DNA of 64,000 bases, taken from the NCBI GenBank assembly GCA_958496175.1, contig OY292276.1:55503080-55567079 (forward strand), in the 5' to 3' direction. Below, in pieces: positions 22,116-35,431 of this stretch. Under the pieces are notes generated by a model. The model was not told the origin of the DNA. It did not search any database and worked only from the letters and a program-made list of their open reading frames with translations. The number at the start of each line of letters is the position of its first letter. Position 1 is the stretch's first letter. Source of the DNA: Sisyra terminalis (lineage: Eukaryota; Arthropoda; Insecta; Neuroptera; Sisyridae). A program made the translations under genes and the position numbers.

Positions 22116-24429
22116 TTCTTTATTGAAATTGTGGCTTTTGATTAGGAAACCCTAACTTTTGTATAGTGAAGAACTTTAACTCCTTGCCACCCAACGTATT
22201 AAAATCTCTTCTTTTTCTATCTTCAGACAGTAATAAGTTCTTTAGGTGTAAGAATACACCACCATACCAAAAGTCACAACTTCAACAAAGAGTTAAAGAG
22301 ATTAAAGAGATATTAAAACTGACCACAAAAGCCCTAAATCCAAAAATCAGGTCCAAAACTTTCAAATGAATATGAAATCAATACTTAACTATGGCTTAAG
22401 CTCCGGATTTGGTTCCAGTTTATATTTTATAACATATTTTTTTTACGAATATAATTGATTTCACTCCAAATATACCTCTTGAAAGTATTTAAAACTGAAA
22501 TATTTTTGTCTGAGTAGACTAGTAACAGAAATTAAGAGATCGATTTTACTATAAGTTTCCTCGCAAGATACATTGAAAGCTCCCAAAGGAAACGGGAAAT
22601 TTATAAAGTCTCTTCTATTTTCTTGAAAATCATTTTGAGCAATTAAAGTTTCGTATAATATTTGCCTCGTAAACGATTACGTAGGTATCAGCTAGTATAA
22701 TTAATATTTTTGCAATCTTAATTTTCCCTTAGAACTATAATTAAAAAATTTAAAAAAAAAGAACAGTTTATTAAATTTTTCCATTTTATTGAATGCAAAA
22801 ATGTGTCAAGTGGCTTCATCTTCTTTCCATTCCATCCATTTTCTTAATGAAACGCAAATGCACTAATTACGGAATCTTAATTTCTACATCGAATCGAATT
22901 CAGTCGACTTGTGCATCCATCATCGTTAATTAAATGCAAAATGAAGATGCTTATGTCCAACAAAAACAAAACTACGAAGCATAGAACATAAAAATATAGT
23001 AAACGTAATAAAATAGTAACGCAGAGTCCAGAAAGTCCGAAAACGTGTAATTTACAAGTCAAATGCTCCTTTCGTTTTATATATATATGTATAATGTATA
23101 TACTTGTATATGCTTTAATACATAAGGGTAATGTGGGGTAAGTAGACGAGGAGCACGACAGCTGAAAGGATCGTTGTTGAGAGGTCAAGAGGATTCTCTT
23201 TTCTGTGACATTTTAATATTTTATTCAAAATAAATATTAAATACGCGCAGCTTTTTTTTTGCTTTCGCATTTCATATTTTTCGCTATGCTTTTTTTTTAT
23301 ATACTATACATAGTAAATAAATGACTGCCGTCACATATGTGCTTCTCATTTATTTTTCTTTTGAAAAAGCTCTCGGATTTTAACTCGGCAGTAAGCAGTA
23401 AGGCTCAAGCCGTTCGAGTTTGAAAATGATTTTTTCTTACTTGATTGATGTTTTTTAAATGGTCCAGCATCATGGACCACTTGATCGTTCGTGGTGAATA
23501 TATGGCTGCTCGTTAAGCTCTGTCTTTAGTGTTAGTATGTCTGCAACCTCAAGTACTGTGGGTAAGATGAAGCGAACTTAGTTCGGAATTAAAGAGCAGA
23601 TTAAACTGAGCGATTTCAGAATGAAAGTCAACGATGCGGGGATGAAAAAGGGGATGGAAACAACTGCATAATTATAAGACTTGAGTTAAGTTTTCGTTCC
23701 AGGGAGGATGAGGCAAGAGTAGAGACATGACGGGGAAAGAATGGGGTAATGGTTAAATTTTCAATTAAAATTTGGGTTTCTGAAAAAAATATTTTTTCCT
23801 TTTTTTGACTTTCAAATATGAGGAAAAGATCTGTAGAAGTTATATGAAATTCATTGTTAGAAATCAAAAGCTATTTTATCAATTAAGAAACGAGTGTTTG
23901 TGATGTTTGTAATCAATATAGCTAATATACTATTTAAGTCCTATTAAAGTCCTATTTAAGTCCTATCCTTCACTGAATTTTTGAGAAAAATTATCAAGTG
24001 AAATTGGTAAATTTTTGTATAAAAACGTTCAGGGTTGATAATTTTTGAGTAAGAAATCAAAAAAATCATATGCTTAAAAGTAAATACGTCCCAGTTTTAA
24101 TAGTTTAACTCTATTGATTAATCAGCAGAATTGGAACTTCGTTTTTTCATGACTTTTTTATATTTGTAGAAATAATAGATCATTATTTTGCACTAAATGC
24201 TTTTGGAACTATAAATTATAATAACCAACGTTTAAAAAGGAAAATGGTATGAAAGTGATCTAATTTATCGTTTAATTGTTGCAAAGAAAAAGAAAATTTT
24301 GGGATAAAATACCCTCTTTTGTTAAGGATTAAAGATTTTTAAATCTTTTTTAACCAAGTTAGATCAACATACGTCAAAAATATTGGTGTTTTTTTGTACA
24401 ACCATCGACAATTTTAGACCCCAGAAATT
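22116..24429. other. AT-rich noncoding DNA
   Basis: A micro-tandem of aagtcctatt (three copies, about 23935-23968) is the only local repeat. The segment gtgtttgtgatgtttgtaat (about 23893) is an inverted copy of the landmark near 24607-24635 in the following tandem repeat. No coding motif is seen. Confidence 0.45.
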
Positions 24430-25289
24430 TTTGTTTCTTATCCTATCAACCGAACGAATTTGGATGTTCTTTACGACTTTCACGAAAATTTTTTGAACAA
24501 TTATTTATAATTTTTTTAACAATGGTTACTTATGTTAAGCTGTACAAGTTTCGTTTTATTTTTTTTTTCTTAAAGTTTCCTAAAGGGCATTTAATCAATA
24601 AGTAAGTTGTATTGATTACAAACATCACAAACATGACAATTTACGTGTATTAACTCAAATATGAAATTTAAGATTATTTACTATTTCTTGTTACCATAGT
24701 AACAATTGTTAACCAAATATTTCAACAAAAGAAACTCAAACGGGAGTTTCTTAGCAGATTTAAAAATCCTGACTAGTTAACCATTTTCATCTTTTGATTC
24801 TTTGTTTAATATTCTTCAGTTCTATTAATAGAATGATTTGGGTGTTTTTAGTGATTTTTGCGAAAAAAATGGAACAATTTTTTTATGGGATAATAATGTT
24901 CAGTTGCTGAAGATTTATTTAAAATTTTTTTTCATTAAAGTTCCTTGTACATAATCAATAAATAAGTTGTATTGATAACAAGCATGATAAAAATGAAAGT
25001 TTTCGTGTTTTAACACTAATTCGAAAGTTAAGTTTATTTACTATTTCCAGTTACTATGACAACAATCAAATATTTATTAGGAAAACATTTGTTGTCATAG
25101 TAACCAGAAACAATAAATAATTTTAAATTTCAAATTTTTCAAGTAAACAAAAGACAATCGAACGAAAATTTCTAGCTGGATTTAAAAATCCTAGTTGTTT
25201 ACTTTTAACTTCTTTTGTTTTTTTTTTCGTTTTTGATAAAATATGTTTGTCTCAAGAAATTTTTGTTCCATAATCAATAAATAAGTTGT
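24430..25289. repeat. Tandem ~320-360-bp repeat with internal hairpins (left part)
   Basis: The landmark aatcaata(a/g)(a/t)aagttg recurs at about 24593, 24953 and 25273. Each unit contains a palindromic region such as the inverted pair at 25035-25062 and 25091-25118, built on gttactatgacaac and its complement. The array is cut at 25289 by the LINE insertion and resumes at 27032. Confidence 0.7.
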
Positions 25290-25412
25290 TTTTTTTTTTT
25301 ATTTTAATTTAAAGTCACTGTTTAACAGCTTGGTCATTAATGACTAAAATAAATTACAATTAACAATTGGTAATACATGTTCAGTTTTAATAAATAATAA
25401 TTCTAATAAATG

Positions 25413-25418
<6 letters not shown>

Positions 25419-25502
<84 letters not shown>
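25419..25502. repeat. (TA)n microsatellite
   Basis: About 42 uninterrupted TA units, flanked on both sides by copies of ataattctaata. It lies within the 3' noncoding part of the LINE insertion. Confidence 0.95.
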
Positions 25503-25509
<7 letters not shown>

Positions 25510-25642
25510 TAATTCTAATAGTGTTTGTGATGTGATACAGTGGTATAGTAAGCAGTTAGCACAATGGTATCGTTATTTTTTTGTACTTTATATTTTGTCA
25601 TATAATTTTTTTTTTTAAATTCTATAGTTATTTATGTACTAA

Positions 25643-25667
25643 GGGCGTTATCAAGGTGATAATGCCC
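25643..25667. repeat. Hairpin in LINE 3' region
   Basis: GGGCGTTATCA, loop AGG, TGATAATGCCC: an 11-bp stem with one G-T wobble position. It shares the GGGCATTAT theme with the hairpin at 25921-25957. Confidence 0.8.
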
Positions 25668-25920
25668 GGAGAACGAGATAATACAACCCGAGGGCCTCTG
25701 GCCCGAAGGATGTATGTCACTCTATGGACATTATCACCTAATAACTCCTGAGGTGCATACAAACTTTTATTTTTCATGTTATACGTAAGAAAAACATAAT
25801 TTTATCTCTATTCTAAATTCGCAAATTGTATTCAAGTCTGTAAATAATATGAAATTCAAGTTTCCATGTAAAATATTAAATTGAATTCATATTGGGGTCA
25901 AGTCTTCTTAGCAAAATGTT

Positions 25921-25957
25921 AATTTGAGGGCATTATGAAAAATAATGCCCTCAAATT
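25921..25957. repeat. Perfect 16-bp hairpin in LINE 3' region
   Basis: AATTTGAGGGCATTAT and its exact complement are separated by the five-base loop GAAAA. It may be a recognition structure of the retrotransposon RNA or a small palindromic insertion. Confidence 0.9.
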
Positions 25958-26119
25958 TCCAATGCATTTCTAATAGGTTGCCCTTAACCACGGGAATTAT
26001 GAATTATAACGCGTGCTAATATGTACAATGTATTATAGTAGGCATAAAAGATTTAAACACCATAGAATTATACTAGAATAATAGCAAAATGAAAAATAAT
26101 AGTCTGTTTAATCCCTTCT

Positions 26120-27006
26120 TCTGTATTGAGGCACTCTTATCAGGAAATACTTAACGGTCAGATCTTAATCACAATTACTGCATTTTAAATTTTGCTCTTT
26201 ATTGATATAGTGGATATCTGTAAGGTTAGTGTGCCCAACATGCAACCTAGTTATGGTAATCTGCTCCATCCTGGTTGCTACCATTGGCCATTTCTCTTGG
26301 GTGACTGAGTCCCTCACCGTCGCTAATTTTTGGGATGTATTTCTGCATATATTTTTCCTGGATTTTTAGACTTTACTCCTGACTAGCCTCTTCTAATCTT
26401 CCAATTTCAGCTCGTAATCATCGATTAGTTCTTCGGTGGTTGCCCTTTTTACCACTTCGTCCGCTTGCTCATTACCATCTATCCCATGATGTCCAGGGAT
26501 CTAGATTAACTTTATTCGGTACTTTTGAGCAAGGGGTCTATTTTTTTGTACCTTTATTATTACCTTATTTTTATTATGCCGATTTTTAAAGCGTTAAGGG
26601 TTAATAGCGAATCCGAATAAATGACTGACGGTTTTTTTTGTGTTTTTTTTTCGATTATTTCTAAGCATTTCATTATTACTACGGCTTCGTAATTAAAGAT
26701 TGAGGTTCTGTCTTTCAGCCTGTAGGAAATTTCTTGATTGTTAGTTATGATGGCACATCCCGATTGCCCGTTAAGTACCGATCCATCAGTGTAGAATTCC
26801 TGGTATCCTTGGTGTCTGTTTCTGATTTCCATGTATAGTTTAACAAACAGAACAGGAGGTGTAGTGTCGATTGGGTATTCCGCTAAGGAAGTATCTATCG
26901 GTGGAATCCAGGATTCCCAAGGTAGTCGTTGATTGTTAGGCTGTGAATACTCTTTTGGTACCTCTAACTCTATTTCCTTTTTGCACTTTATGATTCGGGT
27001 CTTCAA
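26120..27006 (-). pseudogene. RNase H domain and C-terminal tail of a LINE ORF2
   Basis: The open part (27006-26560) reads ...GYQEFYTDGSVLNGQSGCAI..., YEAVVIMKCLEI and VIYSDSLLTLNAL. These are the first Asp, Glu and second Asp regions of an RNase H fold. After a frame change, PGHHGIDGNEQADEVVKRA (about 26440-26495) supplies the C-terminal motif. Then ITITRLHVGHTNLTDIHYIN and LKCSNCD (about 26165-26275) match the usual LINE tail with its CxxC and ...LTVKHFL-like segment. The first visible codon is not ATG, as expected for a 5'-truncated insert. Stops and frameshifts make it non-functional. RNase H places it in the I-like group of LINEs. Confidence 0.85.
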
Positions 27007-27031
27007 TGGTTGGTGGTGTTAGGGCTTATAT

Positions 27032-27440
27032 TAAATAAGTTGTAATTTAATATAAACATTACAAACATAAAATTTACGTGTTTTAAGTTTTATCACTAAT
27101 TTGAAATTTATCTGATTTATCTGTAATTTGAAATTTATTTAATGATAAAACAAGTCAAAGGTTAACAACCCAGGATTAATAAATCTAGTAAATAATTTTC
27201 GTACGACTGTCTTTTGTTCATTTGAAAAATTTGAAATTTATGATTATTTACGTACTGTTTCTTGTTACTATGACAACAATTGTTTACCAAATAAATGTTT
27301 GGTTGATGTCATCGTAACTAGAAACAATAAATAATCATAAATTTCAACTTTTCCAAATAAACAACAGAAAGTCGTAGGTACGAAAGTTTCTTACTAGATC
27401 TAACGATTCAGGGTTGTTAACCTTTGGCTTTTTTTGATTA
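27032..27440. repeat. Tandem hairpin repeat, resumed after LINE insertion
   Basis: The segment continues the 24430-25289 array. It has the attacaaacat landmark, then a long imperfect hairpin (27241-27277 and 27302-27336) built on gtttcttgttactatgacaa and its complement, matching the hairpin at 25035-25118. Confidence 0.75.
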
Positions 27441-30395
27441 TATCCTTGTTAAAACTTTTAATTTGAAGATAAATTTTACAAAATTGTTATTACATTTTAG
27501 AAAATTTTACAATTGGTTTATGAGGAAACCTCGTTTTTCGTAACCCCGTAACCATAATAGTTCTCTGATGTACATCATAATATAAAAGAAGAAAACAAAA
27601 GAATAGAAACTTATGTTTCTCAACAAAAGCTGCTCAGATTTGTCCTACGAATAATTAATTTTCAATTGTACAAATTGACCAAACAACTGATTTCCAAAAG
27701 CTCACTTAATAATCAATTTTTTGGAAAAAAAATCAACGATTTCTTTTATTCAAATTTTTTTTTTCCTTCACCACTTCTTCTGTATGTCATTAAGACAAAA
27801 AACGGGGAAAATGGCGGAAAAACAAAATCTTTCTTTGAGATGATACATACAAAACGTGAAAGGAGTTCAAGTGTGTTGCGGTATTTTATTCGATTGTAGC
27901 ATAGATTTAAGGGATGCTGCGGTACGGCAGCTTCTCGGACGATGAAAGAGGCGCAAAACGAAAGAAAGTCCTCGGGGATCTCGTGACAGGTAGTTAAAAT
28001 GACTCGAATCGTACCACCACCCCATTCCAAACCACCCCCTTCTCCATGCCCACTACCCCTAATTCCGGAAAAGCTCAATGAAGGAATTTTGTCTTGTTCT
28101 CGCTAAATGTTAATTGACCTATTTTGTCATTATTTTCTCAGTGGCGTCCCACTTCCATCCACACATTTTTCCCACCCCCCAAACCAACATCATCCCCTCA
28201 CTTTGGTCGTGCTTCGGAAAATCCACTCACACTTTCACACCCCTCTCCCAATCAATGCAGTGCCACTTGCCGAATCAAATATTTATTTTAATTATAACAT
28301 TAAGTAGTTGCTTCCTTGAAATTCGAGAAGGCTGTGAAAATGAAATTTTTGTAGTAGGCCTTCAATGTTTAGTTTTTCTGTCGCAGTATGTACGTAAACG
28401 CGGCAAATTTAAATATTTAAATAATTTTTTTTTGTGTTAGAAAAAAAATTAGTGAAGCACGTATGAATTAAGCTCATTTTTCTCCGTTCTTGGTAAATTA
28501 TGAGGACGAAGCCATAACGTTTATTAACTTCTAGAATTACTCGAGATTGTATTTCAGGTTAAGTTGACCGTCATAAATTGAGGTCGTAATGAGTGAGGAA
28601 GAATTAAGTTTCCTCATTTTATTTCTGTTGTTGCTGTTGTTATTATTCTCGGCAACAGTGCAGCTTTTAAAGCTCTGTTTTCCAACATAACATTAAAAAA
28701 AACGAGAAAACTACATTTTAACTCCAACGAAAGTACATAAAAGTTCAATAAGGACAGAAAATCTGTTTTTTCTTACAATTCCTGCTTTAATAAGCACTTG
28801 ACATTGAAGAACAATTTCATTTGTTTAGATCAATTGTTTTAATAACTTTTTTCTTGAAAATTAAACTAACGTTAGTTATTTTTTTTTATACTAATACTTA
28901 GTGAGATATTTGGTAAAATGATCCAAAGTTTCATCCCTCCCCCTTTGCTGCCCCTATTCAACAACAAAATTCCGTCAAAAATTAAAAAAAATTGCTAAGC
29001 TAACTTGATTTTTTTCATTTACATTATGAAGAATTCGTTGATATTATCTTTCTTCCGATAACGACTTTTATTTCGACTAATAAATTAAACCCAATGACAT
29101 TTACATCAGCGTATTCATTACGGAGGTGTAATGAAGTGCAAAATCATGTTATCGGGGGGTCAACGGCGGCATAATGATAATATAAATGTTCCAACACGAT
29201 CATTGTTTGAGACAATTCCGCCCCCATACCACCCCCGAGACTCACCACTCTCGCCACTTAATAAATCGCTATCGATCCTCTCAATCAAAACGCCGTATCG
29301 CACCAGTCATCGACGATTGTTTTTTTTTTTTTTTTAAATTTGGCGCCTTCTTGCCAAGAGGCCTGATGAGACATTGCCGAGGCCTCGTTAGTAATTTGAC
29401 GACAATGCGATCGTTAAGCGAATTAAATTAGCGATATTCCCATGGACAGTTTGCGATTAGAATCGCAGAATTTCATTATAAATTTATGGAAAAAGTTGGC
29501 GGTGAATCACGAACCAATCATTATTGGTAATTTGAAACGATAAAATTGTCATCGCAATGGCTATGGAAAAAGACGAGTCACAGCGCACGTTGATATTTTA
29601 ATCAGTCTTAATCGGAGACTTGTTAGTTGGTTTTTTGATCAAGATTGCGTTGATGAAAGGTTGAGGAATGGCTATCTTGATTTTTTTTTTATAAATTTAC
29701 TTTTGAGGAATAGGTATTTGTGATCTTGGTGGATTTAACTTTCAAATTACAAGAAGATTATGTAATCAGGACTTTCGGTTACAGACTAATTGCCATAAGT
29801 CCCAAAAGGGGGCCATAGCCCCACTGACCCCGTTGTATCCGCTCCTGTTGGTAGTACATATCAGTGTACAAATTTTCAACGCAAATAATAAATCTTTACG
29901 TTCCGCGTGTGTTATATTTATTGTTCCATTTCATTCGAGTTGCATCAATGCTGCAGATTTTCGCCACCCCAACAACGCTACCAATTTCGCAACATACATT
30001 TTTCTTGAACCCTCACCCCCCACGTCACCCCGCTTTCCGCGGAGTGTTTCGTTTACCATTCCGTGCGAATCGCCTTCTGACAACGACTTTTCCTCTGGAT
30101 TTTTCCGAGGCAACGTTTCGTTGGATGTAATTGTAATTTTTCCTCGTTTTCAAACTCCGATGCGTTCGCTTCGGCTCTGGGACGCAATTCTCGTTAGCGG
30201 TACGTCAACAACATAAGATGAGATTCATTAAAAATTTATGAATTTTTTCAAATTAGGAAAACAATAACGGGGAAGTAAATGTTTGAATTTCAAGGGGTGA
30301 AGCCTACATTTACTAAGAACAGGCTTTTTTGGAAACTTTTTGAATTTTCTCAGGGTAAATGGAGCTTTATAGAACCCCAAAAATTCGGTACATCA
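27441..30395. other. Noncoding DNA with GC-richer patches
   Basis: Patches at about 27900-28260, 29130-29420 and 29950-30200 are richer in G and C and look like unique sequence. Open frames there have no recognisable motif. AAAGCTC occurs near 27698, 28072 and 28668. Confidence 0.45.
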
Positions 30396-30500
30396 CCAAG
30401 GTTTATAAAATACACAGGTGGCCTTATGGTGGCTACGTGATGGATACGTGACGTATCCAGAAAAAATTCGTACATATCTTCAGACTGATAAATTTCAAAA
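30396..30500 (+). mobile_element. Truncated hAT-type MITE copy
   Basis: From ccaaggtttataaaatacac onward it matches the left two thirds of the complete MITE at 56275-56428, including gtggctacgtga and gtatccagaaaaaattcgta. It has a small internal duplication (gatggatacgtgacg). The right terminal repeat is missing. Confidence 0.75.
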
Positions 30501-30516
30501 TTCTTCGATAAATTTC

Positions 30517-30539
30517 AAAAAGCTCTCATTGAGCTTTTT
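30517..30539. repeat. GAGCTTT/AAAGCTC inverted repeat
   Basis: AAAAAGCTC, loop TCATT, GAGCTTTTT: perfect 9-bp arms, just beyond the truncated MITE. Confidence 0.85.
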
Positions 30540-33500
30540 CCTTCTAAAATCAGAACAAAAATGCAGATTAGCTATTTACTCCATTTATCTTCAATTACTG
30601 GAATAAATCATTGGTTTATGAGCATCTATGGCCAAACCTGCATTAATTTGGTCAAAAATTAAACCTTAACAAAAGAAAGCCACGCTTTCTGTACTCATCA
30701 TTCAACTTAACTATAAGCCATGGTAAAGCTCAAAAAAGCGCGGTTTCTGTTGGCAAAAAACAAACACACAACACAAGAAAACAAAAGAAAATCCAACAGC
30801 ATTCTTAACCACATTAAAACCATCATTCTAACCTCTCTCAGCCACGTCGTCCACGTTCCGCTTCTAGTTCATATTTATTTAAAAGCTCTTACAAAATTCA
30901 TTCATTCCACGTCAAAATTGTAATTCTAAGATAAATTTTATCCATTAGAAAGTTTAATTTAAATAAAATTTCCATGCCAAACCGCGAACGAACCCAGCCA
31001 TAACGAACAATGCTGCGCTCCGTCGTACAGCCACCGACTATAATCCAAAAGCTCCGAGCTTTATCTATTATTGCCATTATTATGATTGTAGTTACGCGGG
31101 TAGAGAAATGTTGAAATTTTCAACAACAAAACTTCCATCCAAACATTTCTCAACGACTCTTAAAAAATACTTTTAATTTATCTAAAAGACTCTATTAAAC
31201 AGAGTGAGCATGAAAAAGAGAGAGAGAGAACAAATATGTAGAGGGAGCTTTTTCCATTTGTTTGGGATTGAAACCAATTGAATTAATTACAATTTAATTG
31301 GAACTATCTTTGGTGGAGGAATGAGCTAGGTTTGAGTGCTACAACCCACTTAAAATCCATCTGTCATACTCTATTAAGGGATGATTGACATAAATTGACA
31401 ATGAAGGGTTGATTCAGTCGATATTTCTCAGGCATTTATTCGTTTGTTTCAAAACCTTCCTTACCACTCTGTAATCCAATCAAATCAAATTAAAGACTCG
31501 GTTTTCTAATTTATATACCTAATTGAAAGTTTAATTTAAATTTAATTTGATAGCTTTGAGGTTTAACAACCCCTAATCGATTTTTTTAAAAAATTATCTA
31601 AATAAATTTTGGTCTACTATACATGATTTAATTTTGTCAGTAAAGCGAAAAAATTGCTGAGTTTTGTTAAAATCGGGATTATTTAAAGGAATAGGGGGTA
31701 AAGAAGTTGATGAATAATCTCGGTGGACTTATTAATATTCGGTCGCAAAGAGCCGGAATCACGGGGAAAAATTGACACGGGAAAAGAACGTAGACGGAAA
31801 TTGAGGTTTTCCCTGTTCTTGGTCCTGTTTTAATTATTCATAATTTTACCGTTCAACGAACGATGAAATCAGAAATTTTCAATATCCAACGATAATAATC
31901 AATCGACTGTACCAATTTCTTAATATCTGCACCCCATTTCAATAGATTTTTTTTCGGTGAAGTTTACGCTTGAAATCTGAACTAAAATTCCCCAAAAAAA
32001 TTGCAAAAAACTTCAATTTATATTCAATATCTTGGTAGGTCTACCAATAAAAAAATTTCTATTCAAGGGTGGGAAAAGAGAAGGAAAGGGGTGGGTTCAG
32101 AGATAATCTAGATGTATCCCTAATTGATTTAGATGAAACATTCACGGGTGGTAACTAACTAGCGAATCTTTTTGTGAAATAACGGGAACAATTTAAATTT
32201 CCCACGGGAACGATATGAAGGAATTGAACGTGAAATCAAATTCATGGAAAATTAAAACGACAAATAATTTCCATTTTTTTCTTTAGTTTCATTTCTCCCC
32301 AAAGTAATTTTTCTTCTCTCATATCTAATTCGATCAAATCAAATTGCCGAGATATAAAATTTAAATTTTATAGTTAAACCCAGTTTCTAGTTTGGAATGT
32401 GCTTTTGCTTTACAACAGTGGTTTCCAACATTTAGCCTTCTTTGAACCAAATTAAAAAATTTTCTTGATCGGTTTTTCGAAAACTAATCATTTTTTTTGA
32501 AAAAATCAAGATAAGATTAGATCATGGTTAAAATCCCCTGAGCATTTATAAAATTGTGCATAAAATTTGCAATTTTAATTCGATTTTCCCTCGAAAAAAA
32601 AGTTTAAAATCAACAAAATATACATCCACAAAATTTTTCACCTGAACAGAAGCTTTTCAAAGCTTCAATTTTTCCCAACTTTGCCCTACAAAGTTCAAGC
32701 TCAACGAAAAGTTTTCGTCTACATAGCACCAACCACAAAGTTTTCGCTCTAATTTAAAAAAACAACAATTTGAATATGAAAATTAAATATTAAATAATTT
32801 AAATACTAAATTATTCAAATATTCGTTCCACACACAAACGAAACAAAATCCCAACAAAATGAGAATTTTTATTTTACCTGTATTTTTACGTTCGAGTATT
32901 TTTCCCACTCGTTTTTTATTATTAATTATAAAGTTAATATTAAATTACAAATGTAGCACACATTTCCTGCTTGTTTTCATCCGCATATTTACCTTGAATT
33001 TTTGTAATGATCATAATATTATATTTCTTTAAATATTGGAAGAAGCCAAAAATGGTTAATTTGAAATAGAAATCCAACGTTTTTACGTTAATTTCACGGA
33101 CACATTTTAACTTTAATTACTATTAAACCTCTTTGACTACTCATTGACATTCGAAAGGCCAAATTTTGTTTAATTTTTCCGAAATATCGTCTCTAAATCA
33201 ACGAAAAACTAAGATACTCAATTTTCGAAAACATCTTTTTAAATAAATTTTAAAAGATCAAGTGTATTTACCGAACTATAAGTGGGAAGAATGAAAATAT
33301 CTTAAGCAAATTTCTGGAACTTCTTCCAGATTATGATATTCGTGCGAAGGCTTAGATTGTTTCAAAAAAATACAAAACATTTTCTGCTATTCTACTTTGA
33401 CTATTTCTAAAAATTCATAGTTATTTTCAACAATAGGTTTTTCAAACCGGAATTCATTGTTGACTTTAAAATTACTGGAATAGAATTGAAAAAAACATAA

Positions 33501-33694
33501 ATTGCGTATGATTAGTTGGCATTATATTAAAATCTAATGCATCACTTATCATAATTTGATTCATCTGATATAAAATTTTAAGTTAATTGAAAAAAAATTG
33601 GCAAATTTATTTTTTGTAACGACTGCTTCTAAAGTTGAATTTTCGTGCGTTGTGTGGCGGGGATAAAGAGCCGTTTTCTCATCGTGGTGGCAAG
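30540..33694. other. AT-rich noncoding DNA
   Basis: No transposon or coding motif is recognised. A short (GA)n run lies near 31217. Heptamer pairs occur near 31048-31062, and a related palindrome (gaagctttt-c-aaagcttc) near 32649-32666. Confidence 0.45.
31048..31062. repeat. GAGCTTT/AAAGCTC inverted repeat
   Basis: AAAGCTC and GAGCTTT, separated by a single C: a 15-base near-palindrome. Confidence 0.85.
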
Positions 33695-33749
33695 CGTGCG
33701 CAAAAGTAGAGAAACCGTGCGCAAAAGTAAATAACAGTGCGAAAAAGTA
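33695..33749. repeat. Three-copy ~21-bp tandem repeat
   Basis: cgtgcgcaaaagta at 33695 and 33716, and agtgcgaaaaagta at 33736. It lies close to the end of the short mobile unit at 33917. Confidence 0.8.
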
Positions 33750-33916
33750 AAATAAATTGATACCTAAATAACCTTTGATAAGAAATAATGAATATAGGTA
33801 ATTATTTAGACTGTAGTTTAAACTAAAATGTTGTTTTTATTCATAAATTTTCTATAAATTATTCTTACTTTAAGATTTAGTACTTTTAGCACTTTAAGAT
33901 TTACTTTTAGATTTAC

Positions 33917-35431
33917 TTTCAAGATATACATTTATCAACCTCTAAAAATCACTATACAATCATAACAATAAAATATTGACAATTAGAAGCTATTGTATTG
34001 AAAGTGGAAACAGCCGTGTTCTGGCGGTCGCAGGTATAGCAGTGACGTAAGAAAAAGATATAAGCAATCATTGAAGCGGATTATATATAGTGGCAAAATT
34101 TGAGGAAAATCGATGCAGGAATTTTTGAACTTTTGAAATCTATCCCAACCAATATAACAATTTTATATAGGTAGACAAACGATAGATTATTCATTGTTTA
34201 TTAAAATCAAAGCTTGTCAGAGGTGGCCAACCCACGGACCACAAAAAGCACCCTTGACAATCTTTTTAACCCGCGATATGCATCAGACTTTTATAAAATG
34301 TATACATTTTATAATGACCAAAGTGCTGAAAACCAATATATTAAAAATGTTTACAGTGCATCTAAATTTTGTATGGAAAATTTGAGATATAACTTCAAAA
34401 GTGGCCCACGGAGTTATAATGCATTTCCGAAGTGACCCGCAATATCATTTGGGTTTACCACCCTTGATTTTAAATATGCTGATCTTTTAGTATCTTAAAA
34501 AAGAAAAACGATATTTAATTAAATGGTCCAATTTATATTTAATTTATGGGTGTCCGTTTTTTTATTTTAATCGACCTTCTTCTGAATGCTAAATAGGCAA
34601 CCTTTTCTTCCGAAAAATAATTATTTGAATTTGATTACAAAGTTTCTATCAAATCAGTAAAACTGTCTTTTAATTGGAACCATAAGTGAAATCAGAATAA
34701 AATATTGGTACTACTATTTGGATTAGATCCTTTTTATATTTCTTTTTTTTTTTGGCGAAACACCAAGATGTACCTGAAAACAAAATATTATGGAAATCGA
34801 TTAATCTGTTTTTGAATTGTACGATAGAATTCAAGTAGATAAATATTAAAGTACAATTTTATTAACCTTCGATCCATATTTATTAATATTGTGAGCAAAA
34901 CTCGATAAATTCCTATTTGGTGTAAAATTGCAAGGAATTTTACCTGCTCTCAACTGCTGATATGAAATAACATAGTTAAAGTTTGAAGGCTAAAATGTAT
35001 TTATAAATGCAGGCTCAAAGGTGAAATTTTTGGATTCGGAAACAGGTGTTAATGTATCTATAATTGACAACAAATAATAAATACCTCAAACTGGTTCCAA
35101 ATTCCTTAAACGACATATTTAAAGCTGCTCGTTCAAATTTTGGCCTTCAAGCTTTTACTATGTTATTTCATATCATCAGTTGAGCATATAGTTGAACTTT
35201 TCGTTTATAAACAATTTAATTATATTTTTAATGTTTACAAACAATCCGAATTTCAAATTTTATTTCATGATTTCATTAAATTCTTTTGTGTATGGTAATA
35301 ATATTAAATATATTTAAAAAATAAAGCATTTTATAAATTGCCTGCGTTACTATTAATATCTACTGGATTATGTTATATGCAAATATTTTTTTTATCAAGT
35401 ATTACAGGGCCCGGTGAACTTCGTACCACCT
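33917..35431 (-). mobile_element. Short, gene-less derivative of the 4-kb mobile unit
   Basis: Read on the minus strand, it starts with taggtggtacgaagttcacc and proceeds through the same landmarks as 9361-13332: the 240-bp left part, the block around tgtcgtttaaggaatttgg, the hAT-like sub-segment (34219-34466), and the right part with ttattgttatgattgtatag. It lacks about 1.5 kb containing the DSRDR-family gene, the second tandem copy and the nested MITE. It is therefore best read as an internally deleted, non-autonomous copy, or as the form that preceded those insertions. Confidence 0.8.

Larger units (their letters stand above)
25290..27031 (-). mobile_element. 5'-truncated RNase H-type non-LTR retrotransposon with target duplication
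   Basis: The 12-bp repeat taaataagttgt occurs at 25278-25289 and 27032-27043. Directly inside the left copy is an 11-base T run, the complement of a 3' poly(A) tail, so the element lies on the minus strand and spans 1742 bp. It is truncated within the coding region upstream of the RNase H domain. Its 3' noncoding part holds a (TA)n run and two hairpins. The structure is that of target-primed reverse transcription. Confidence 0.85.

Noticed and set aside
29833..30216. 127-codon plus-strand open frame
   Set aside because: Proline- and serine-rich anonymous sequence with a competing overlapping frame; no motif, no start context and no splice signals.
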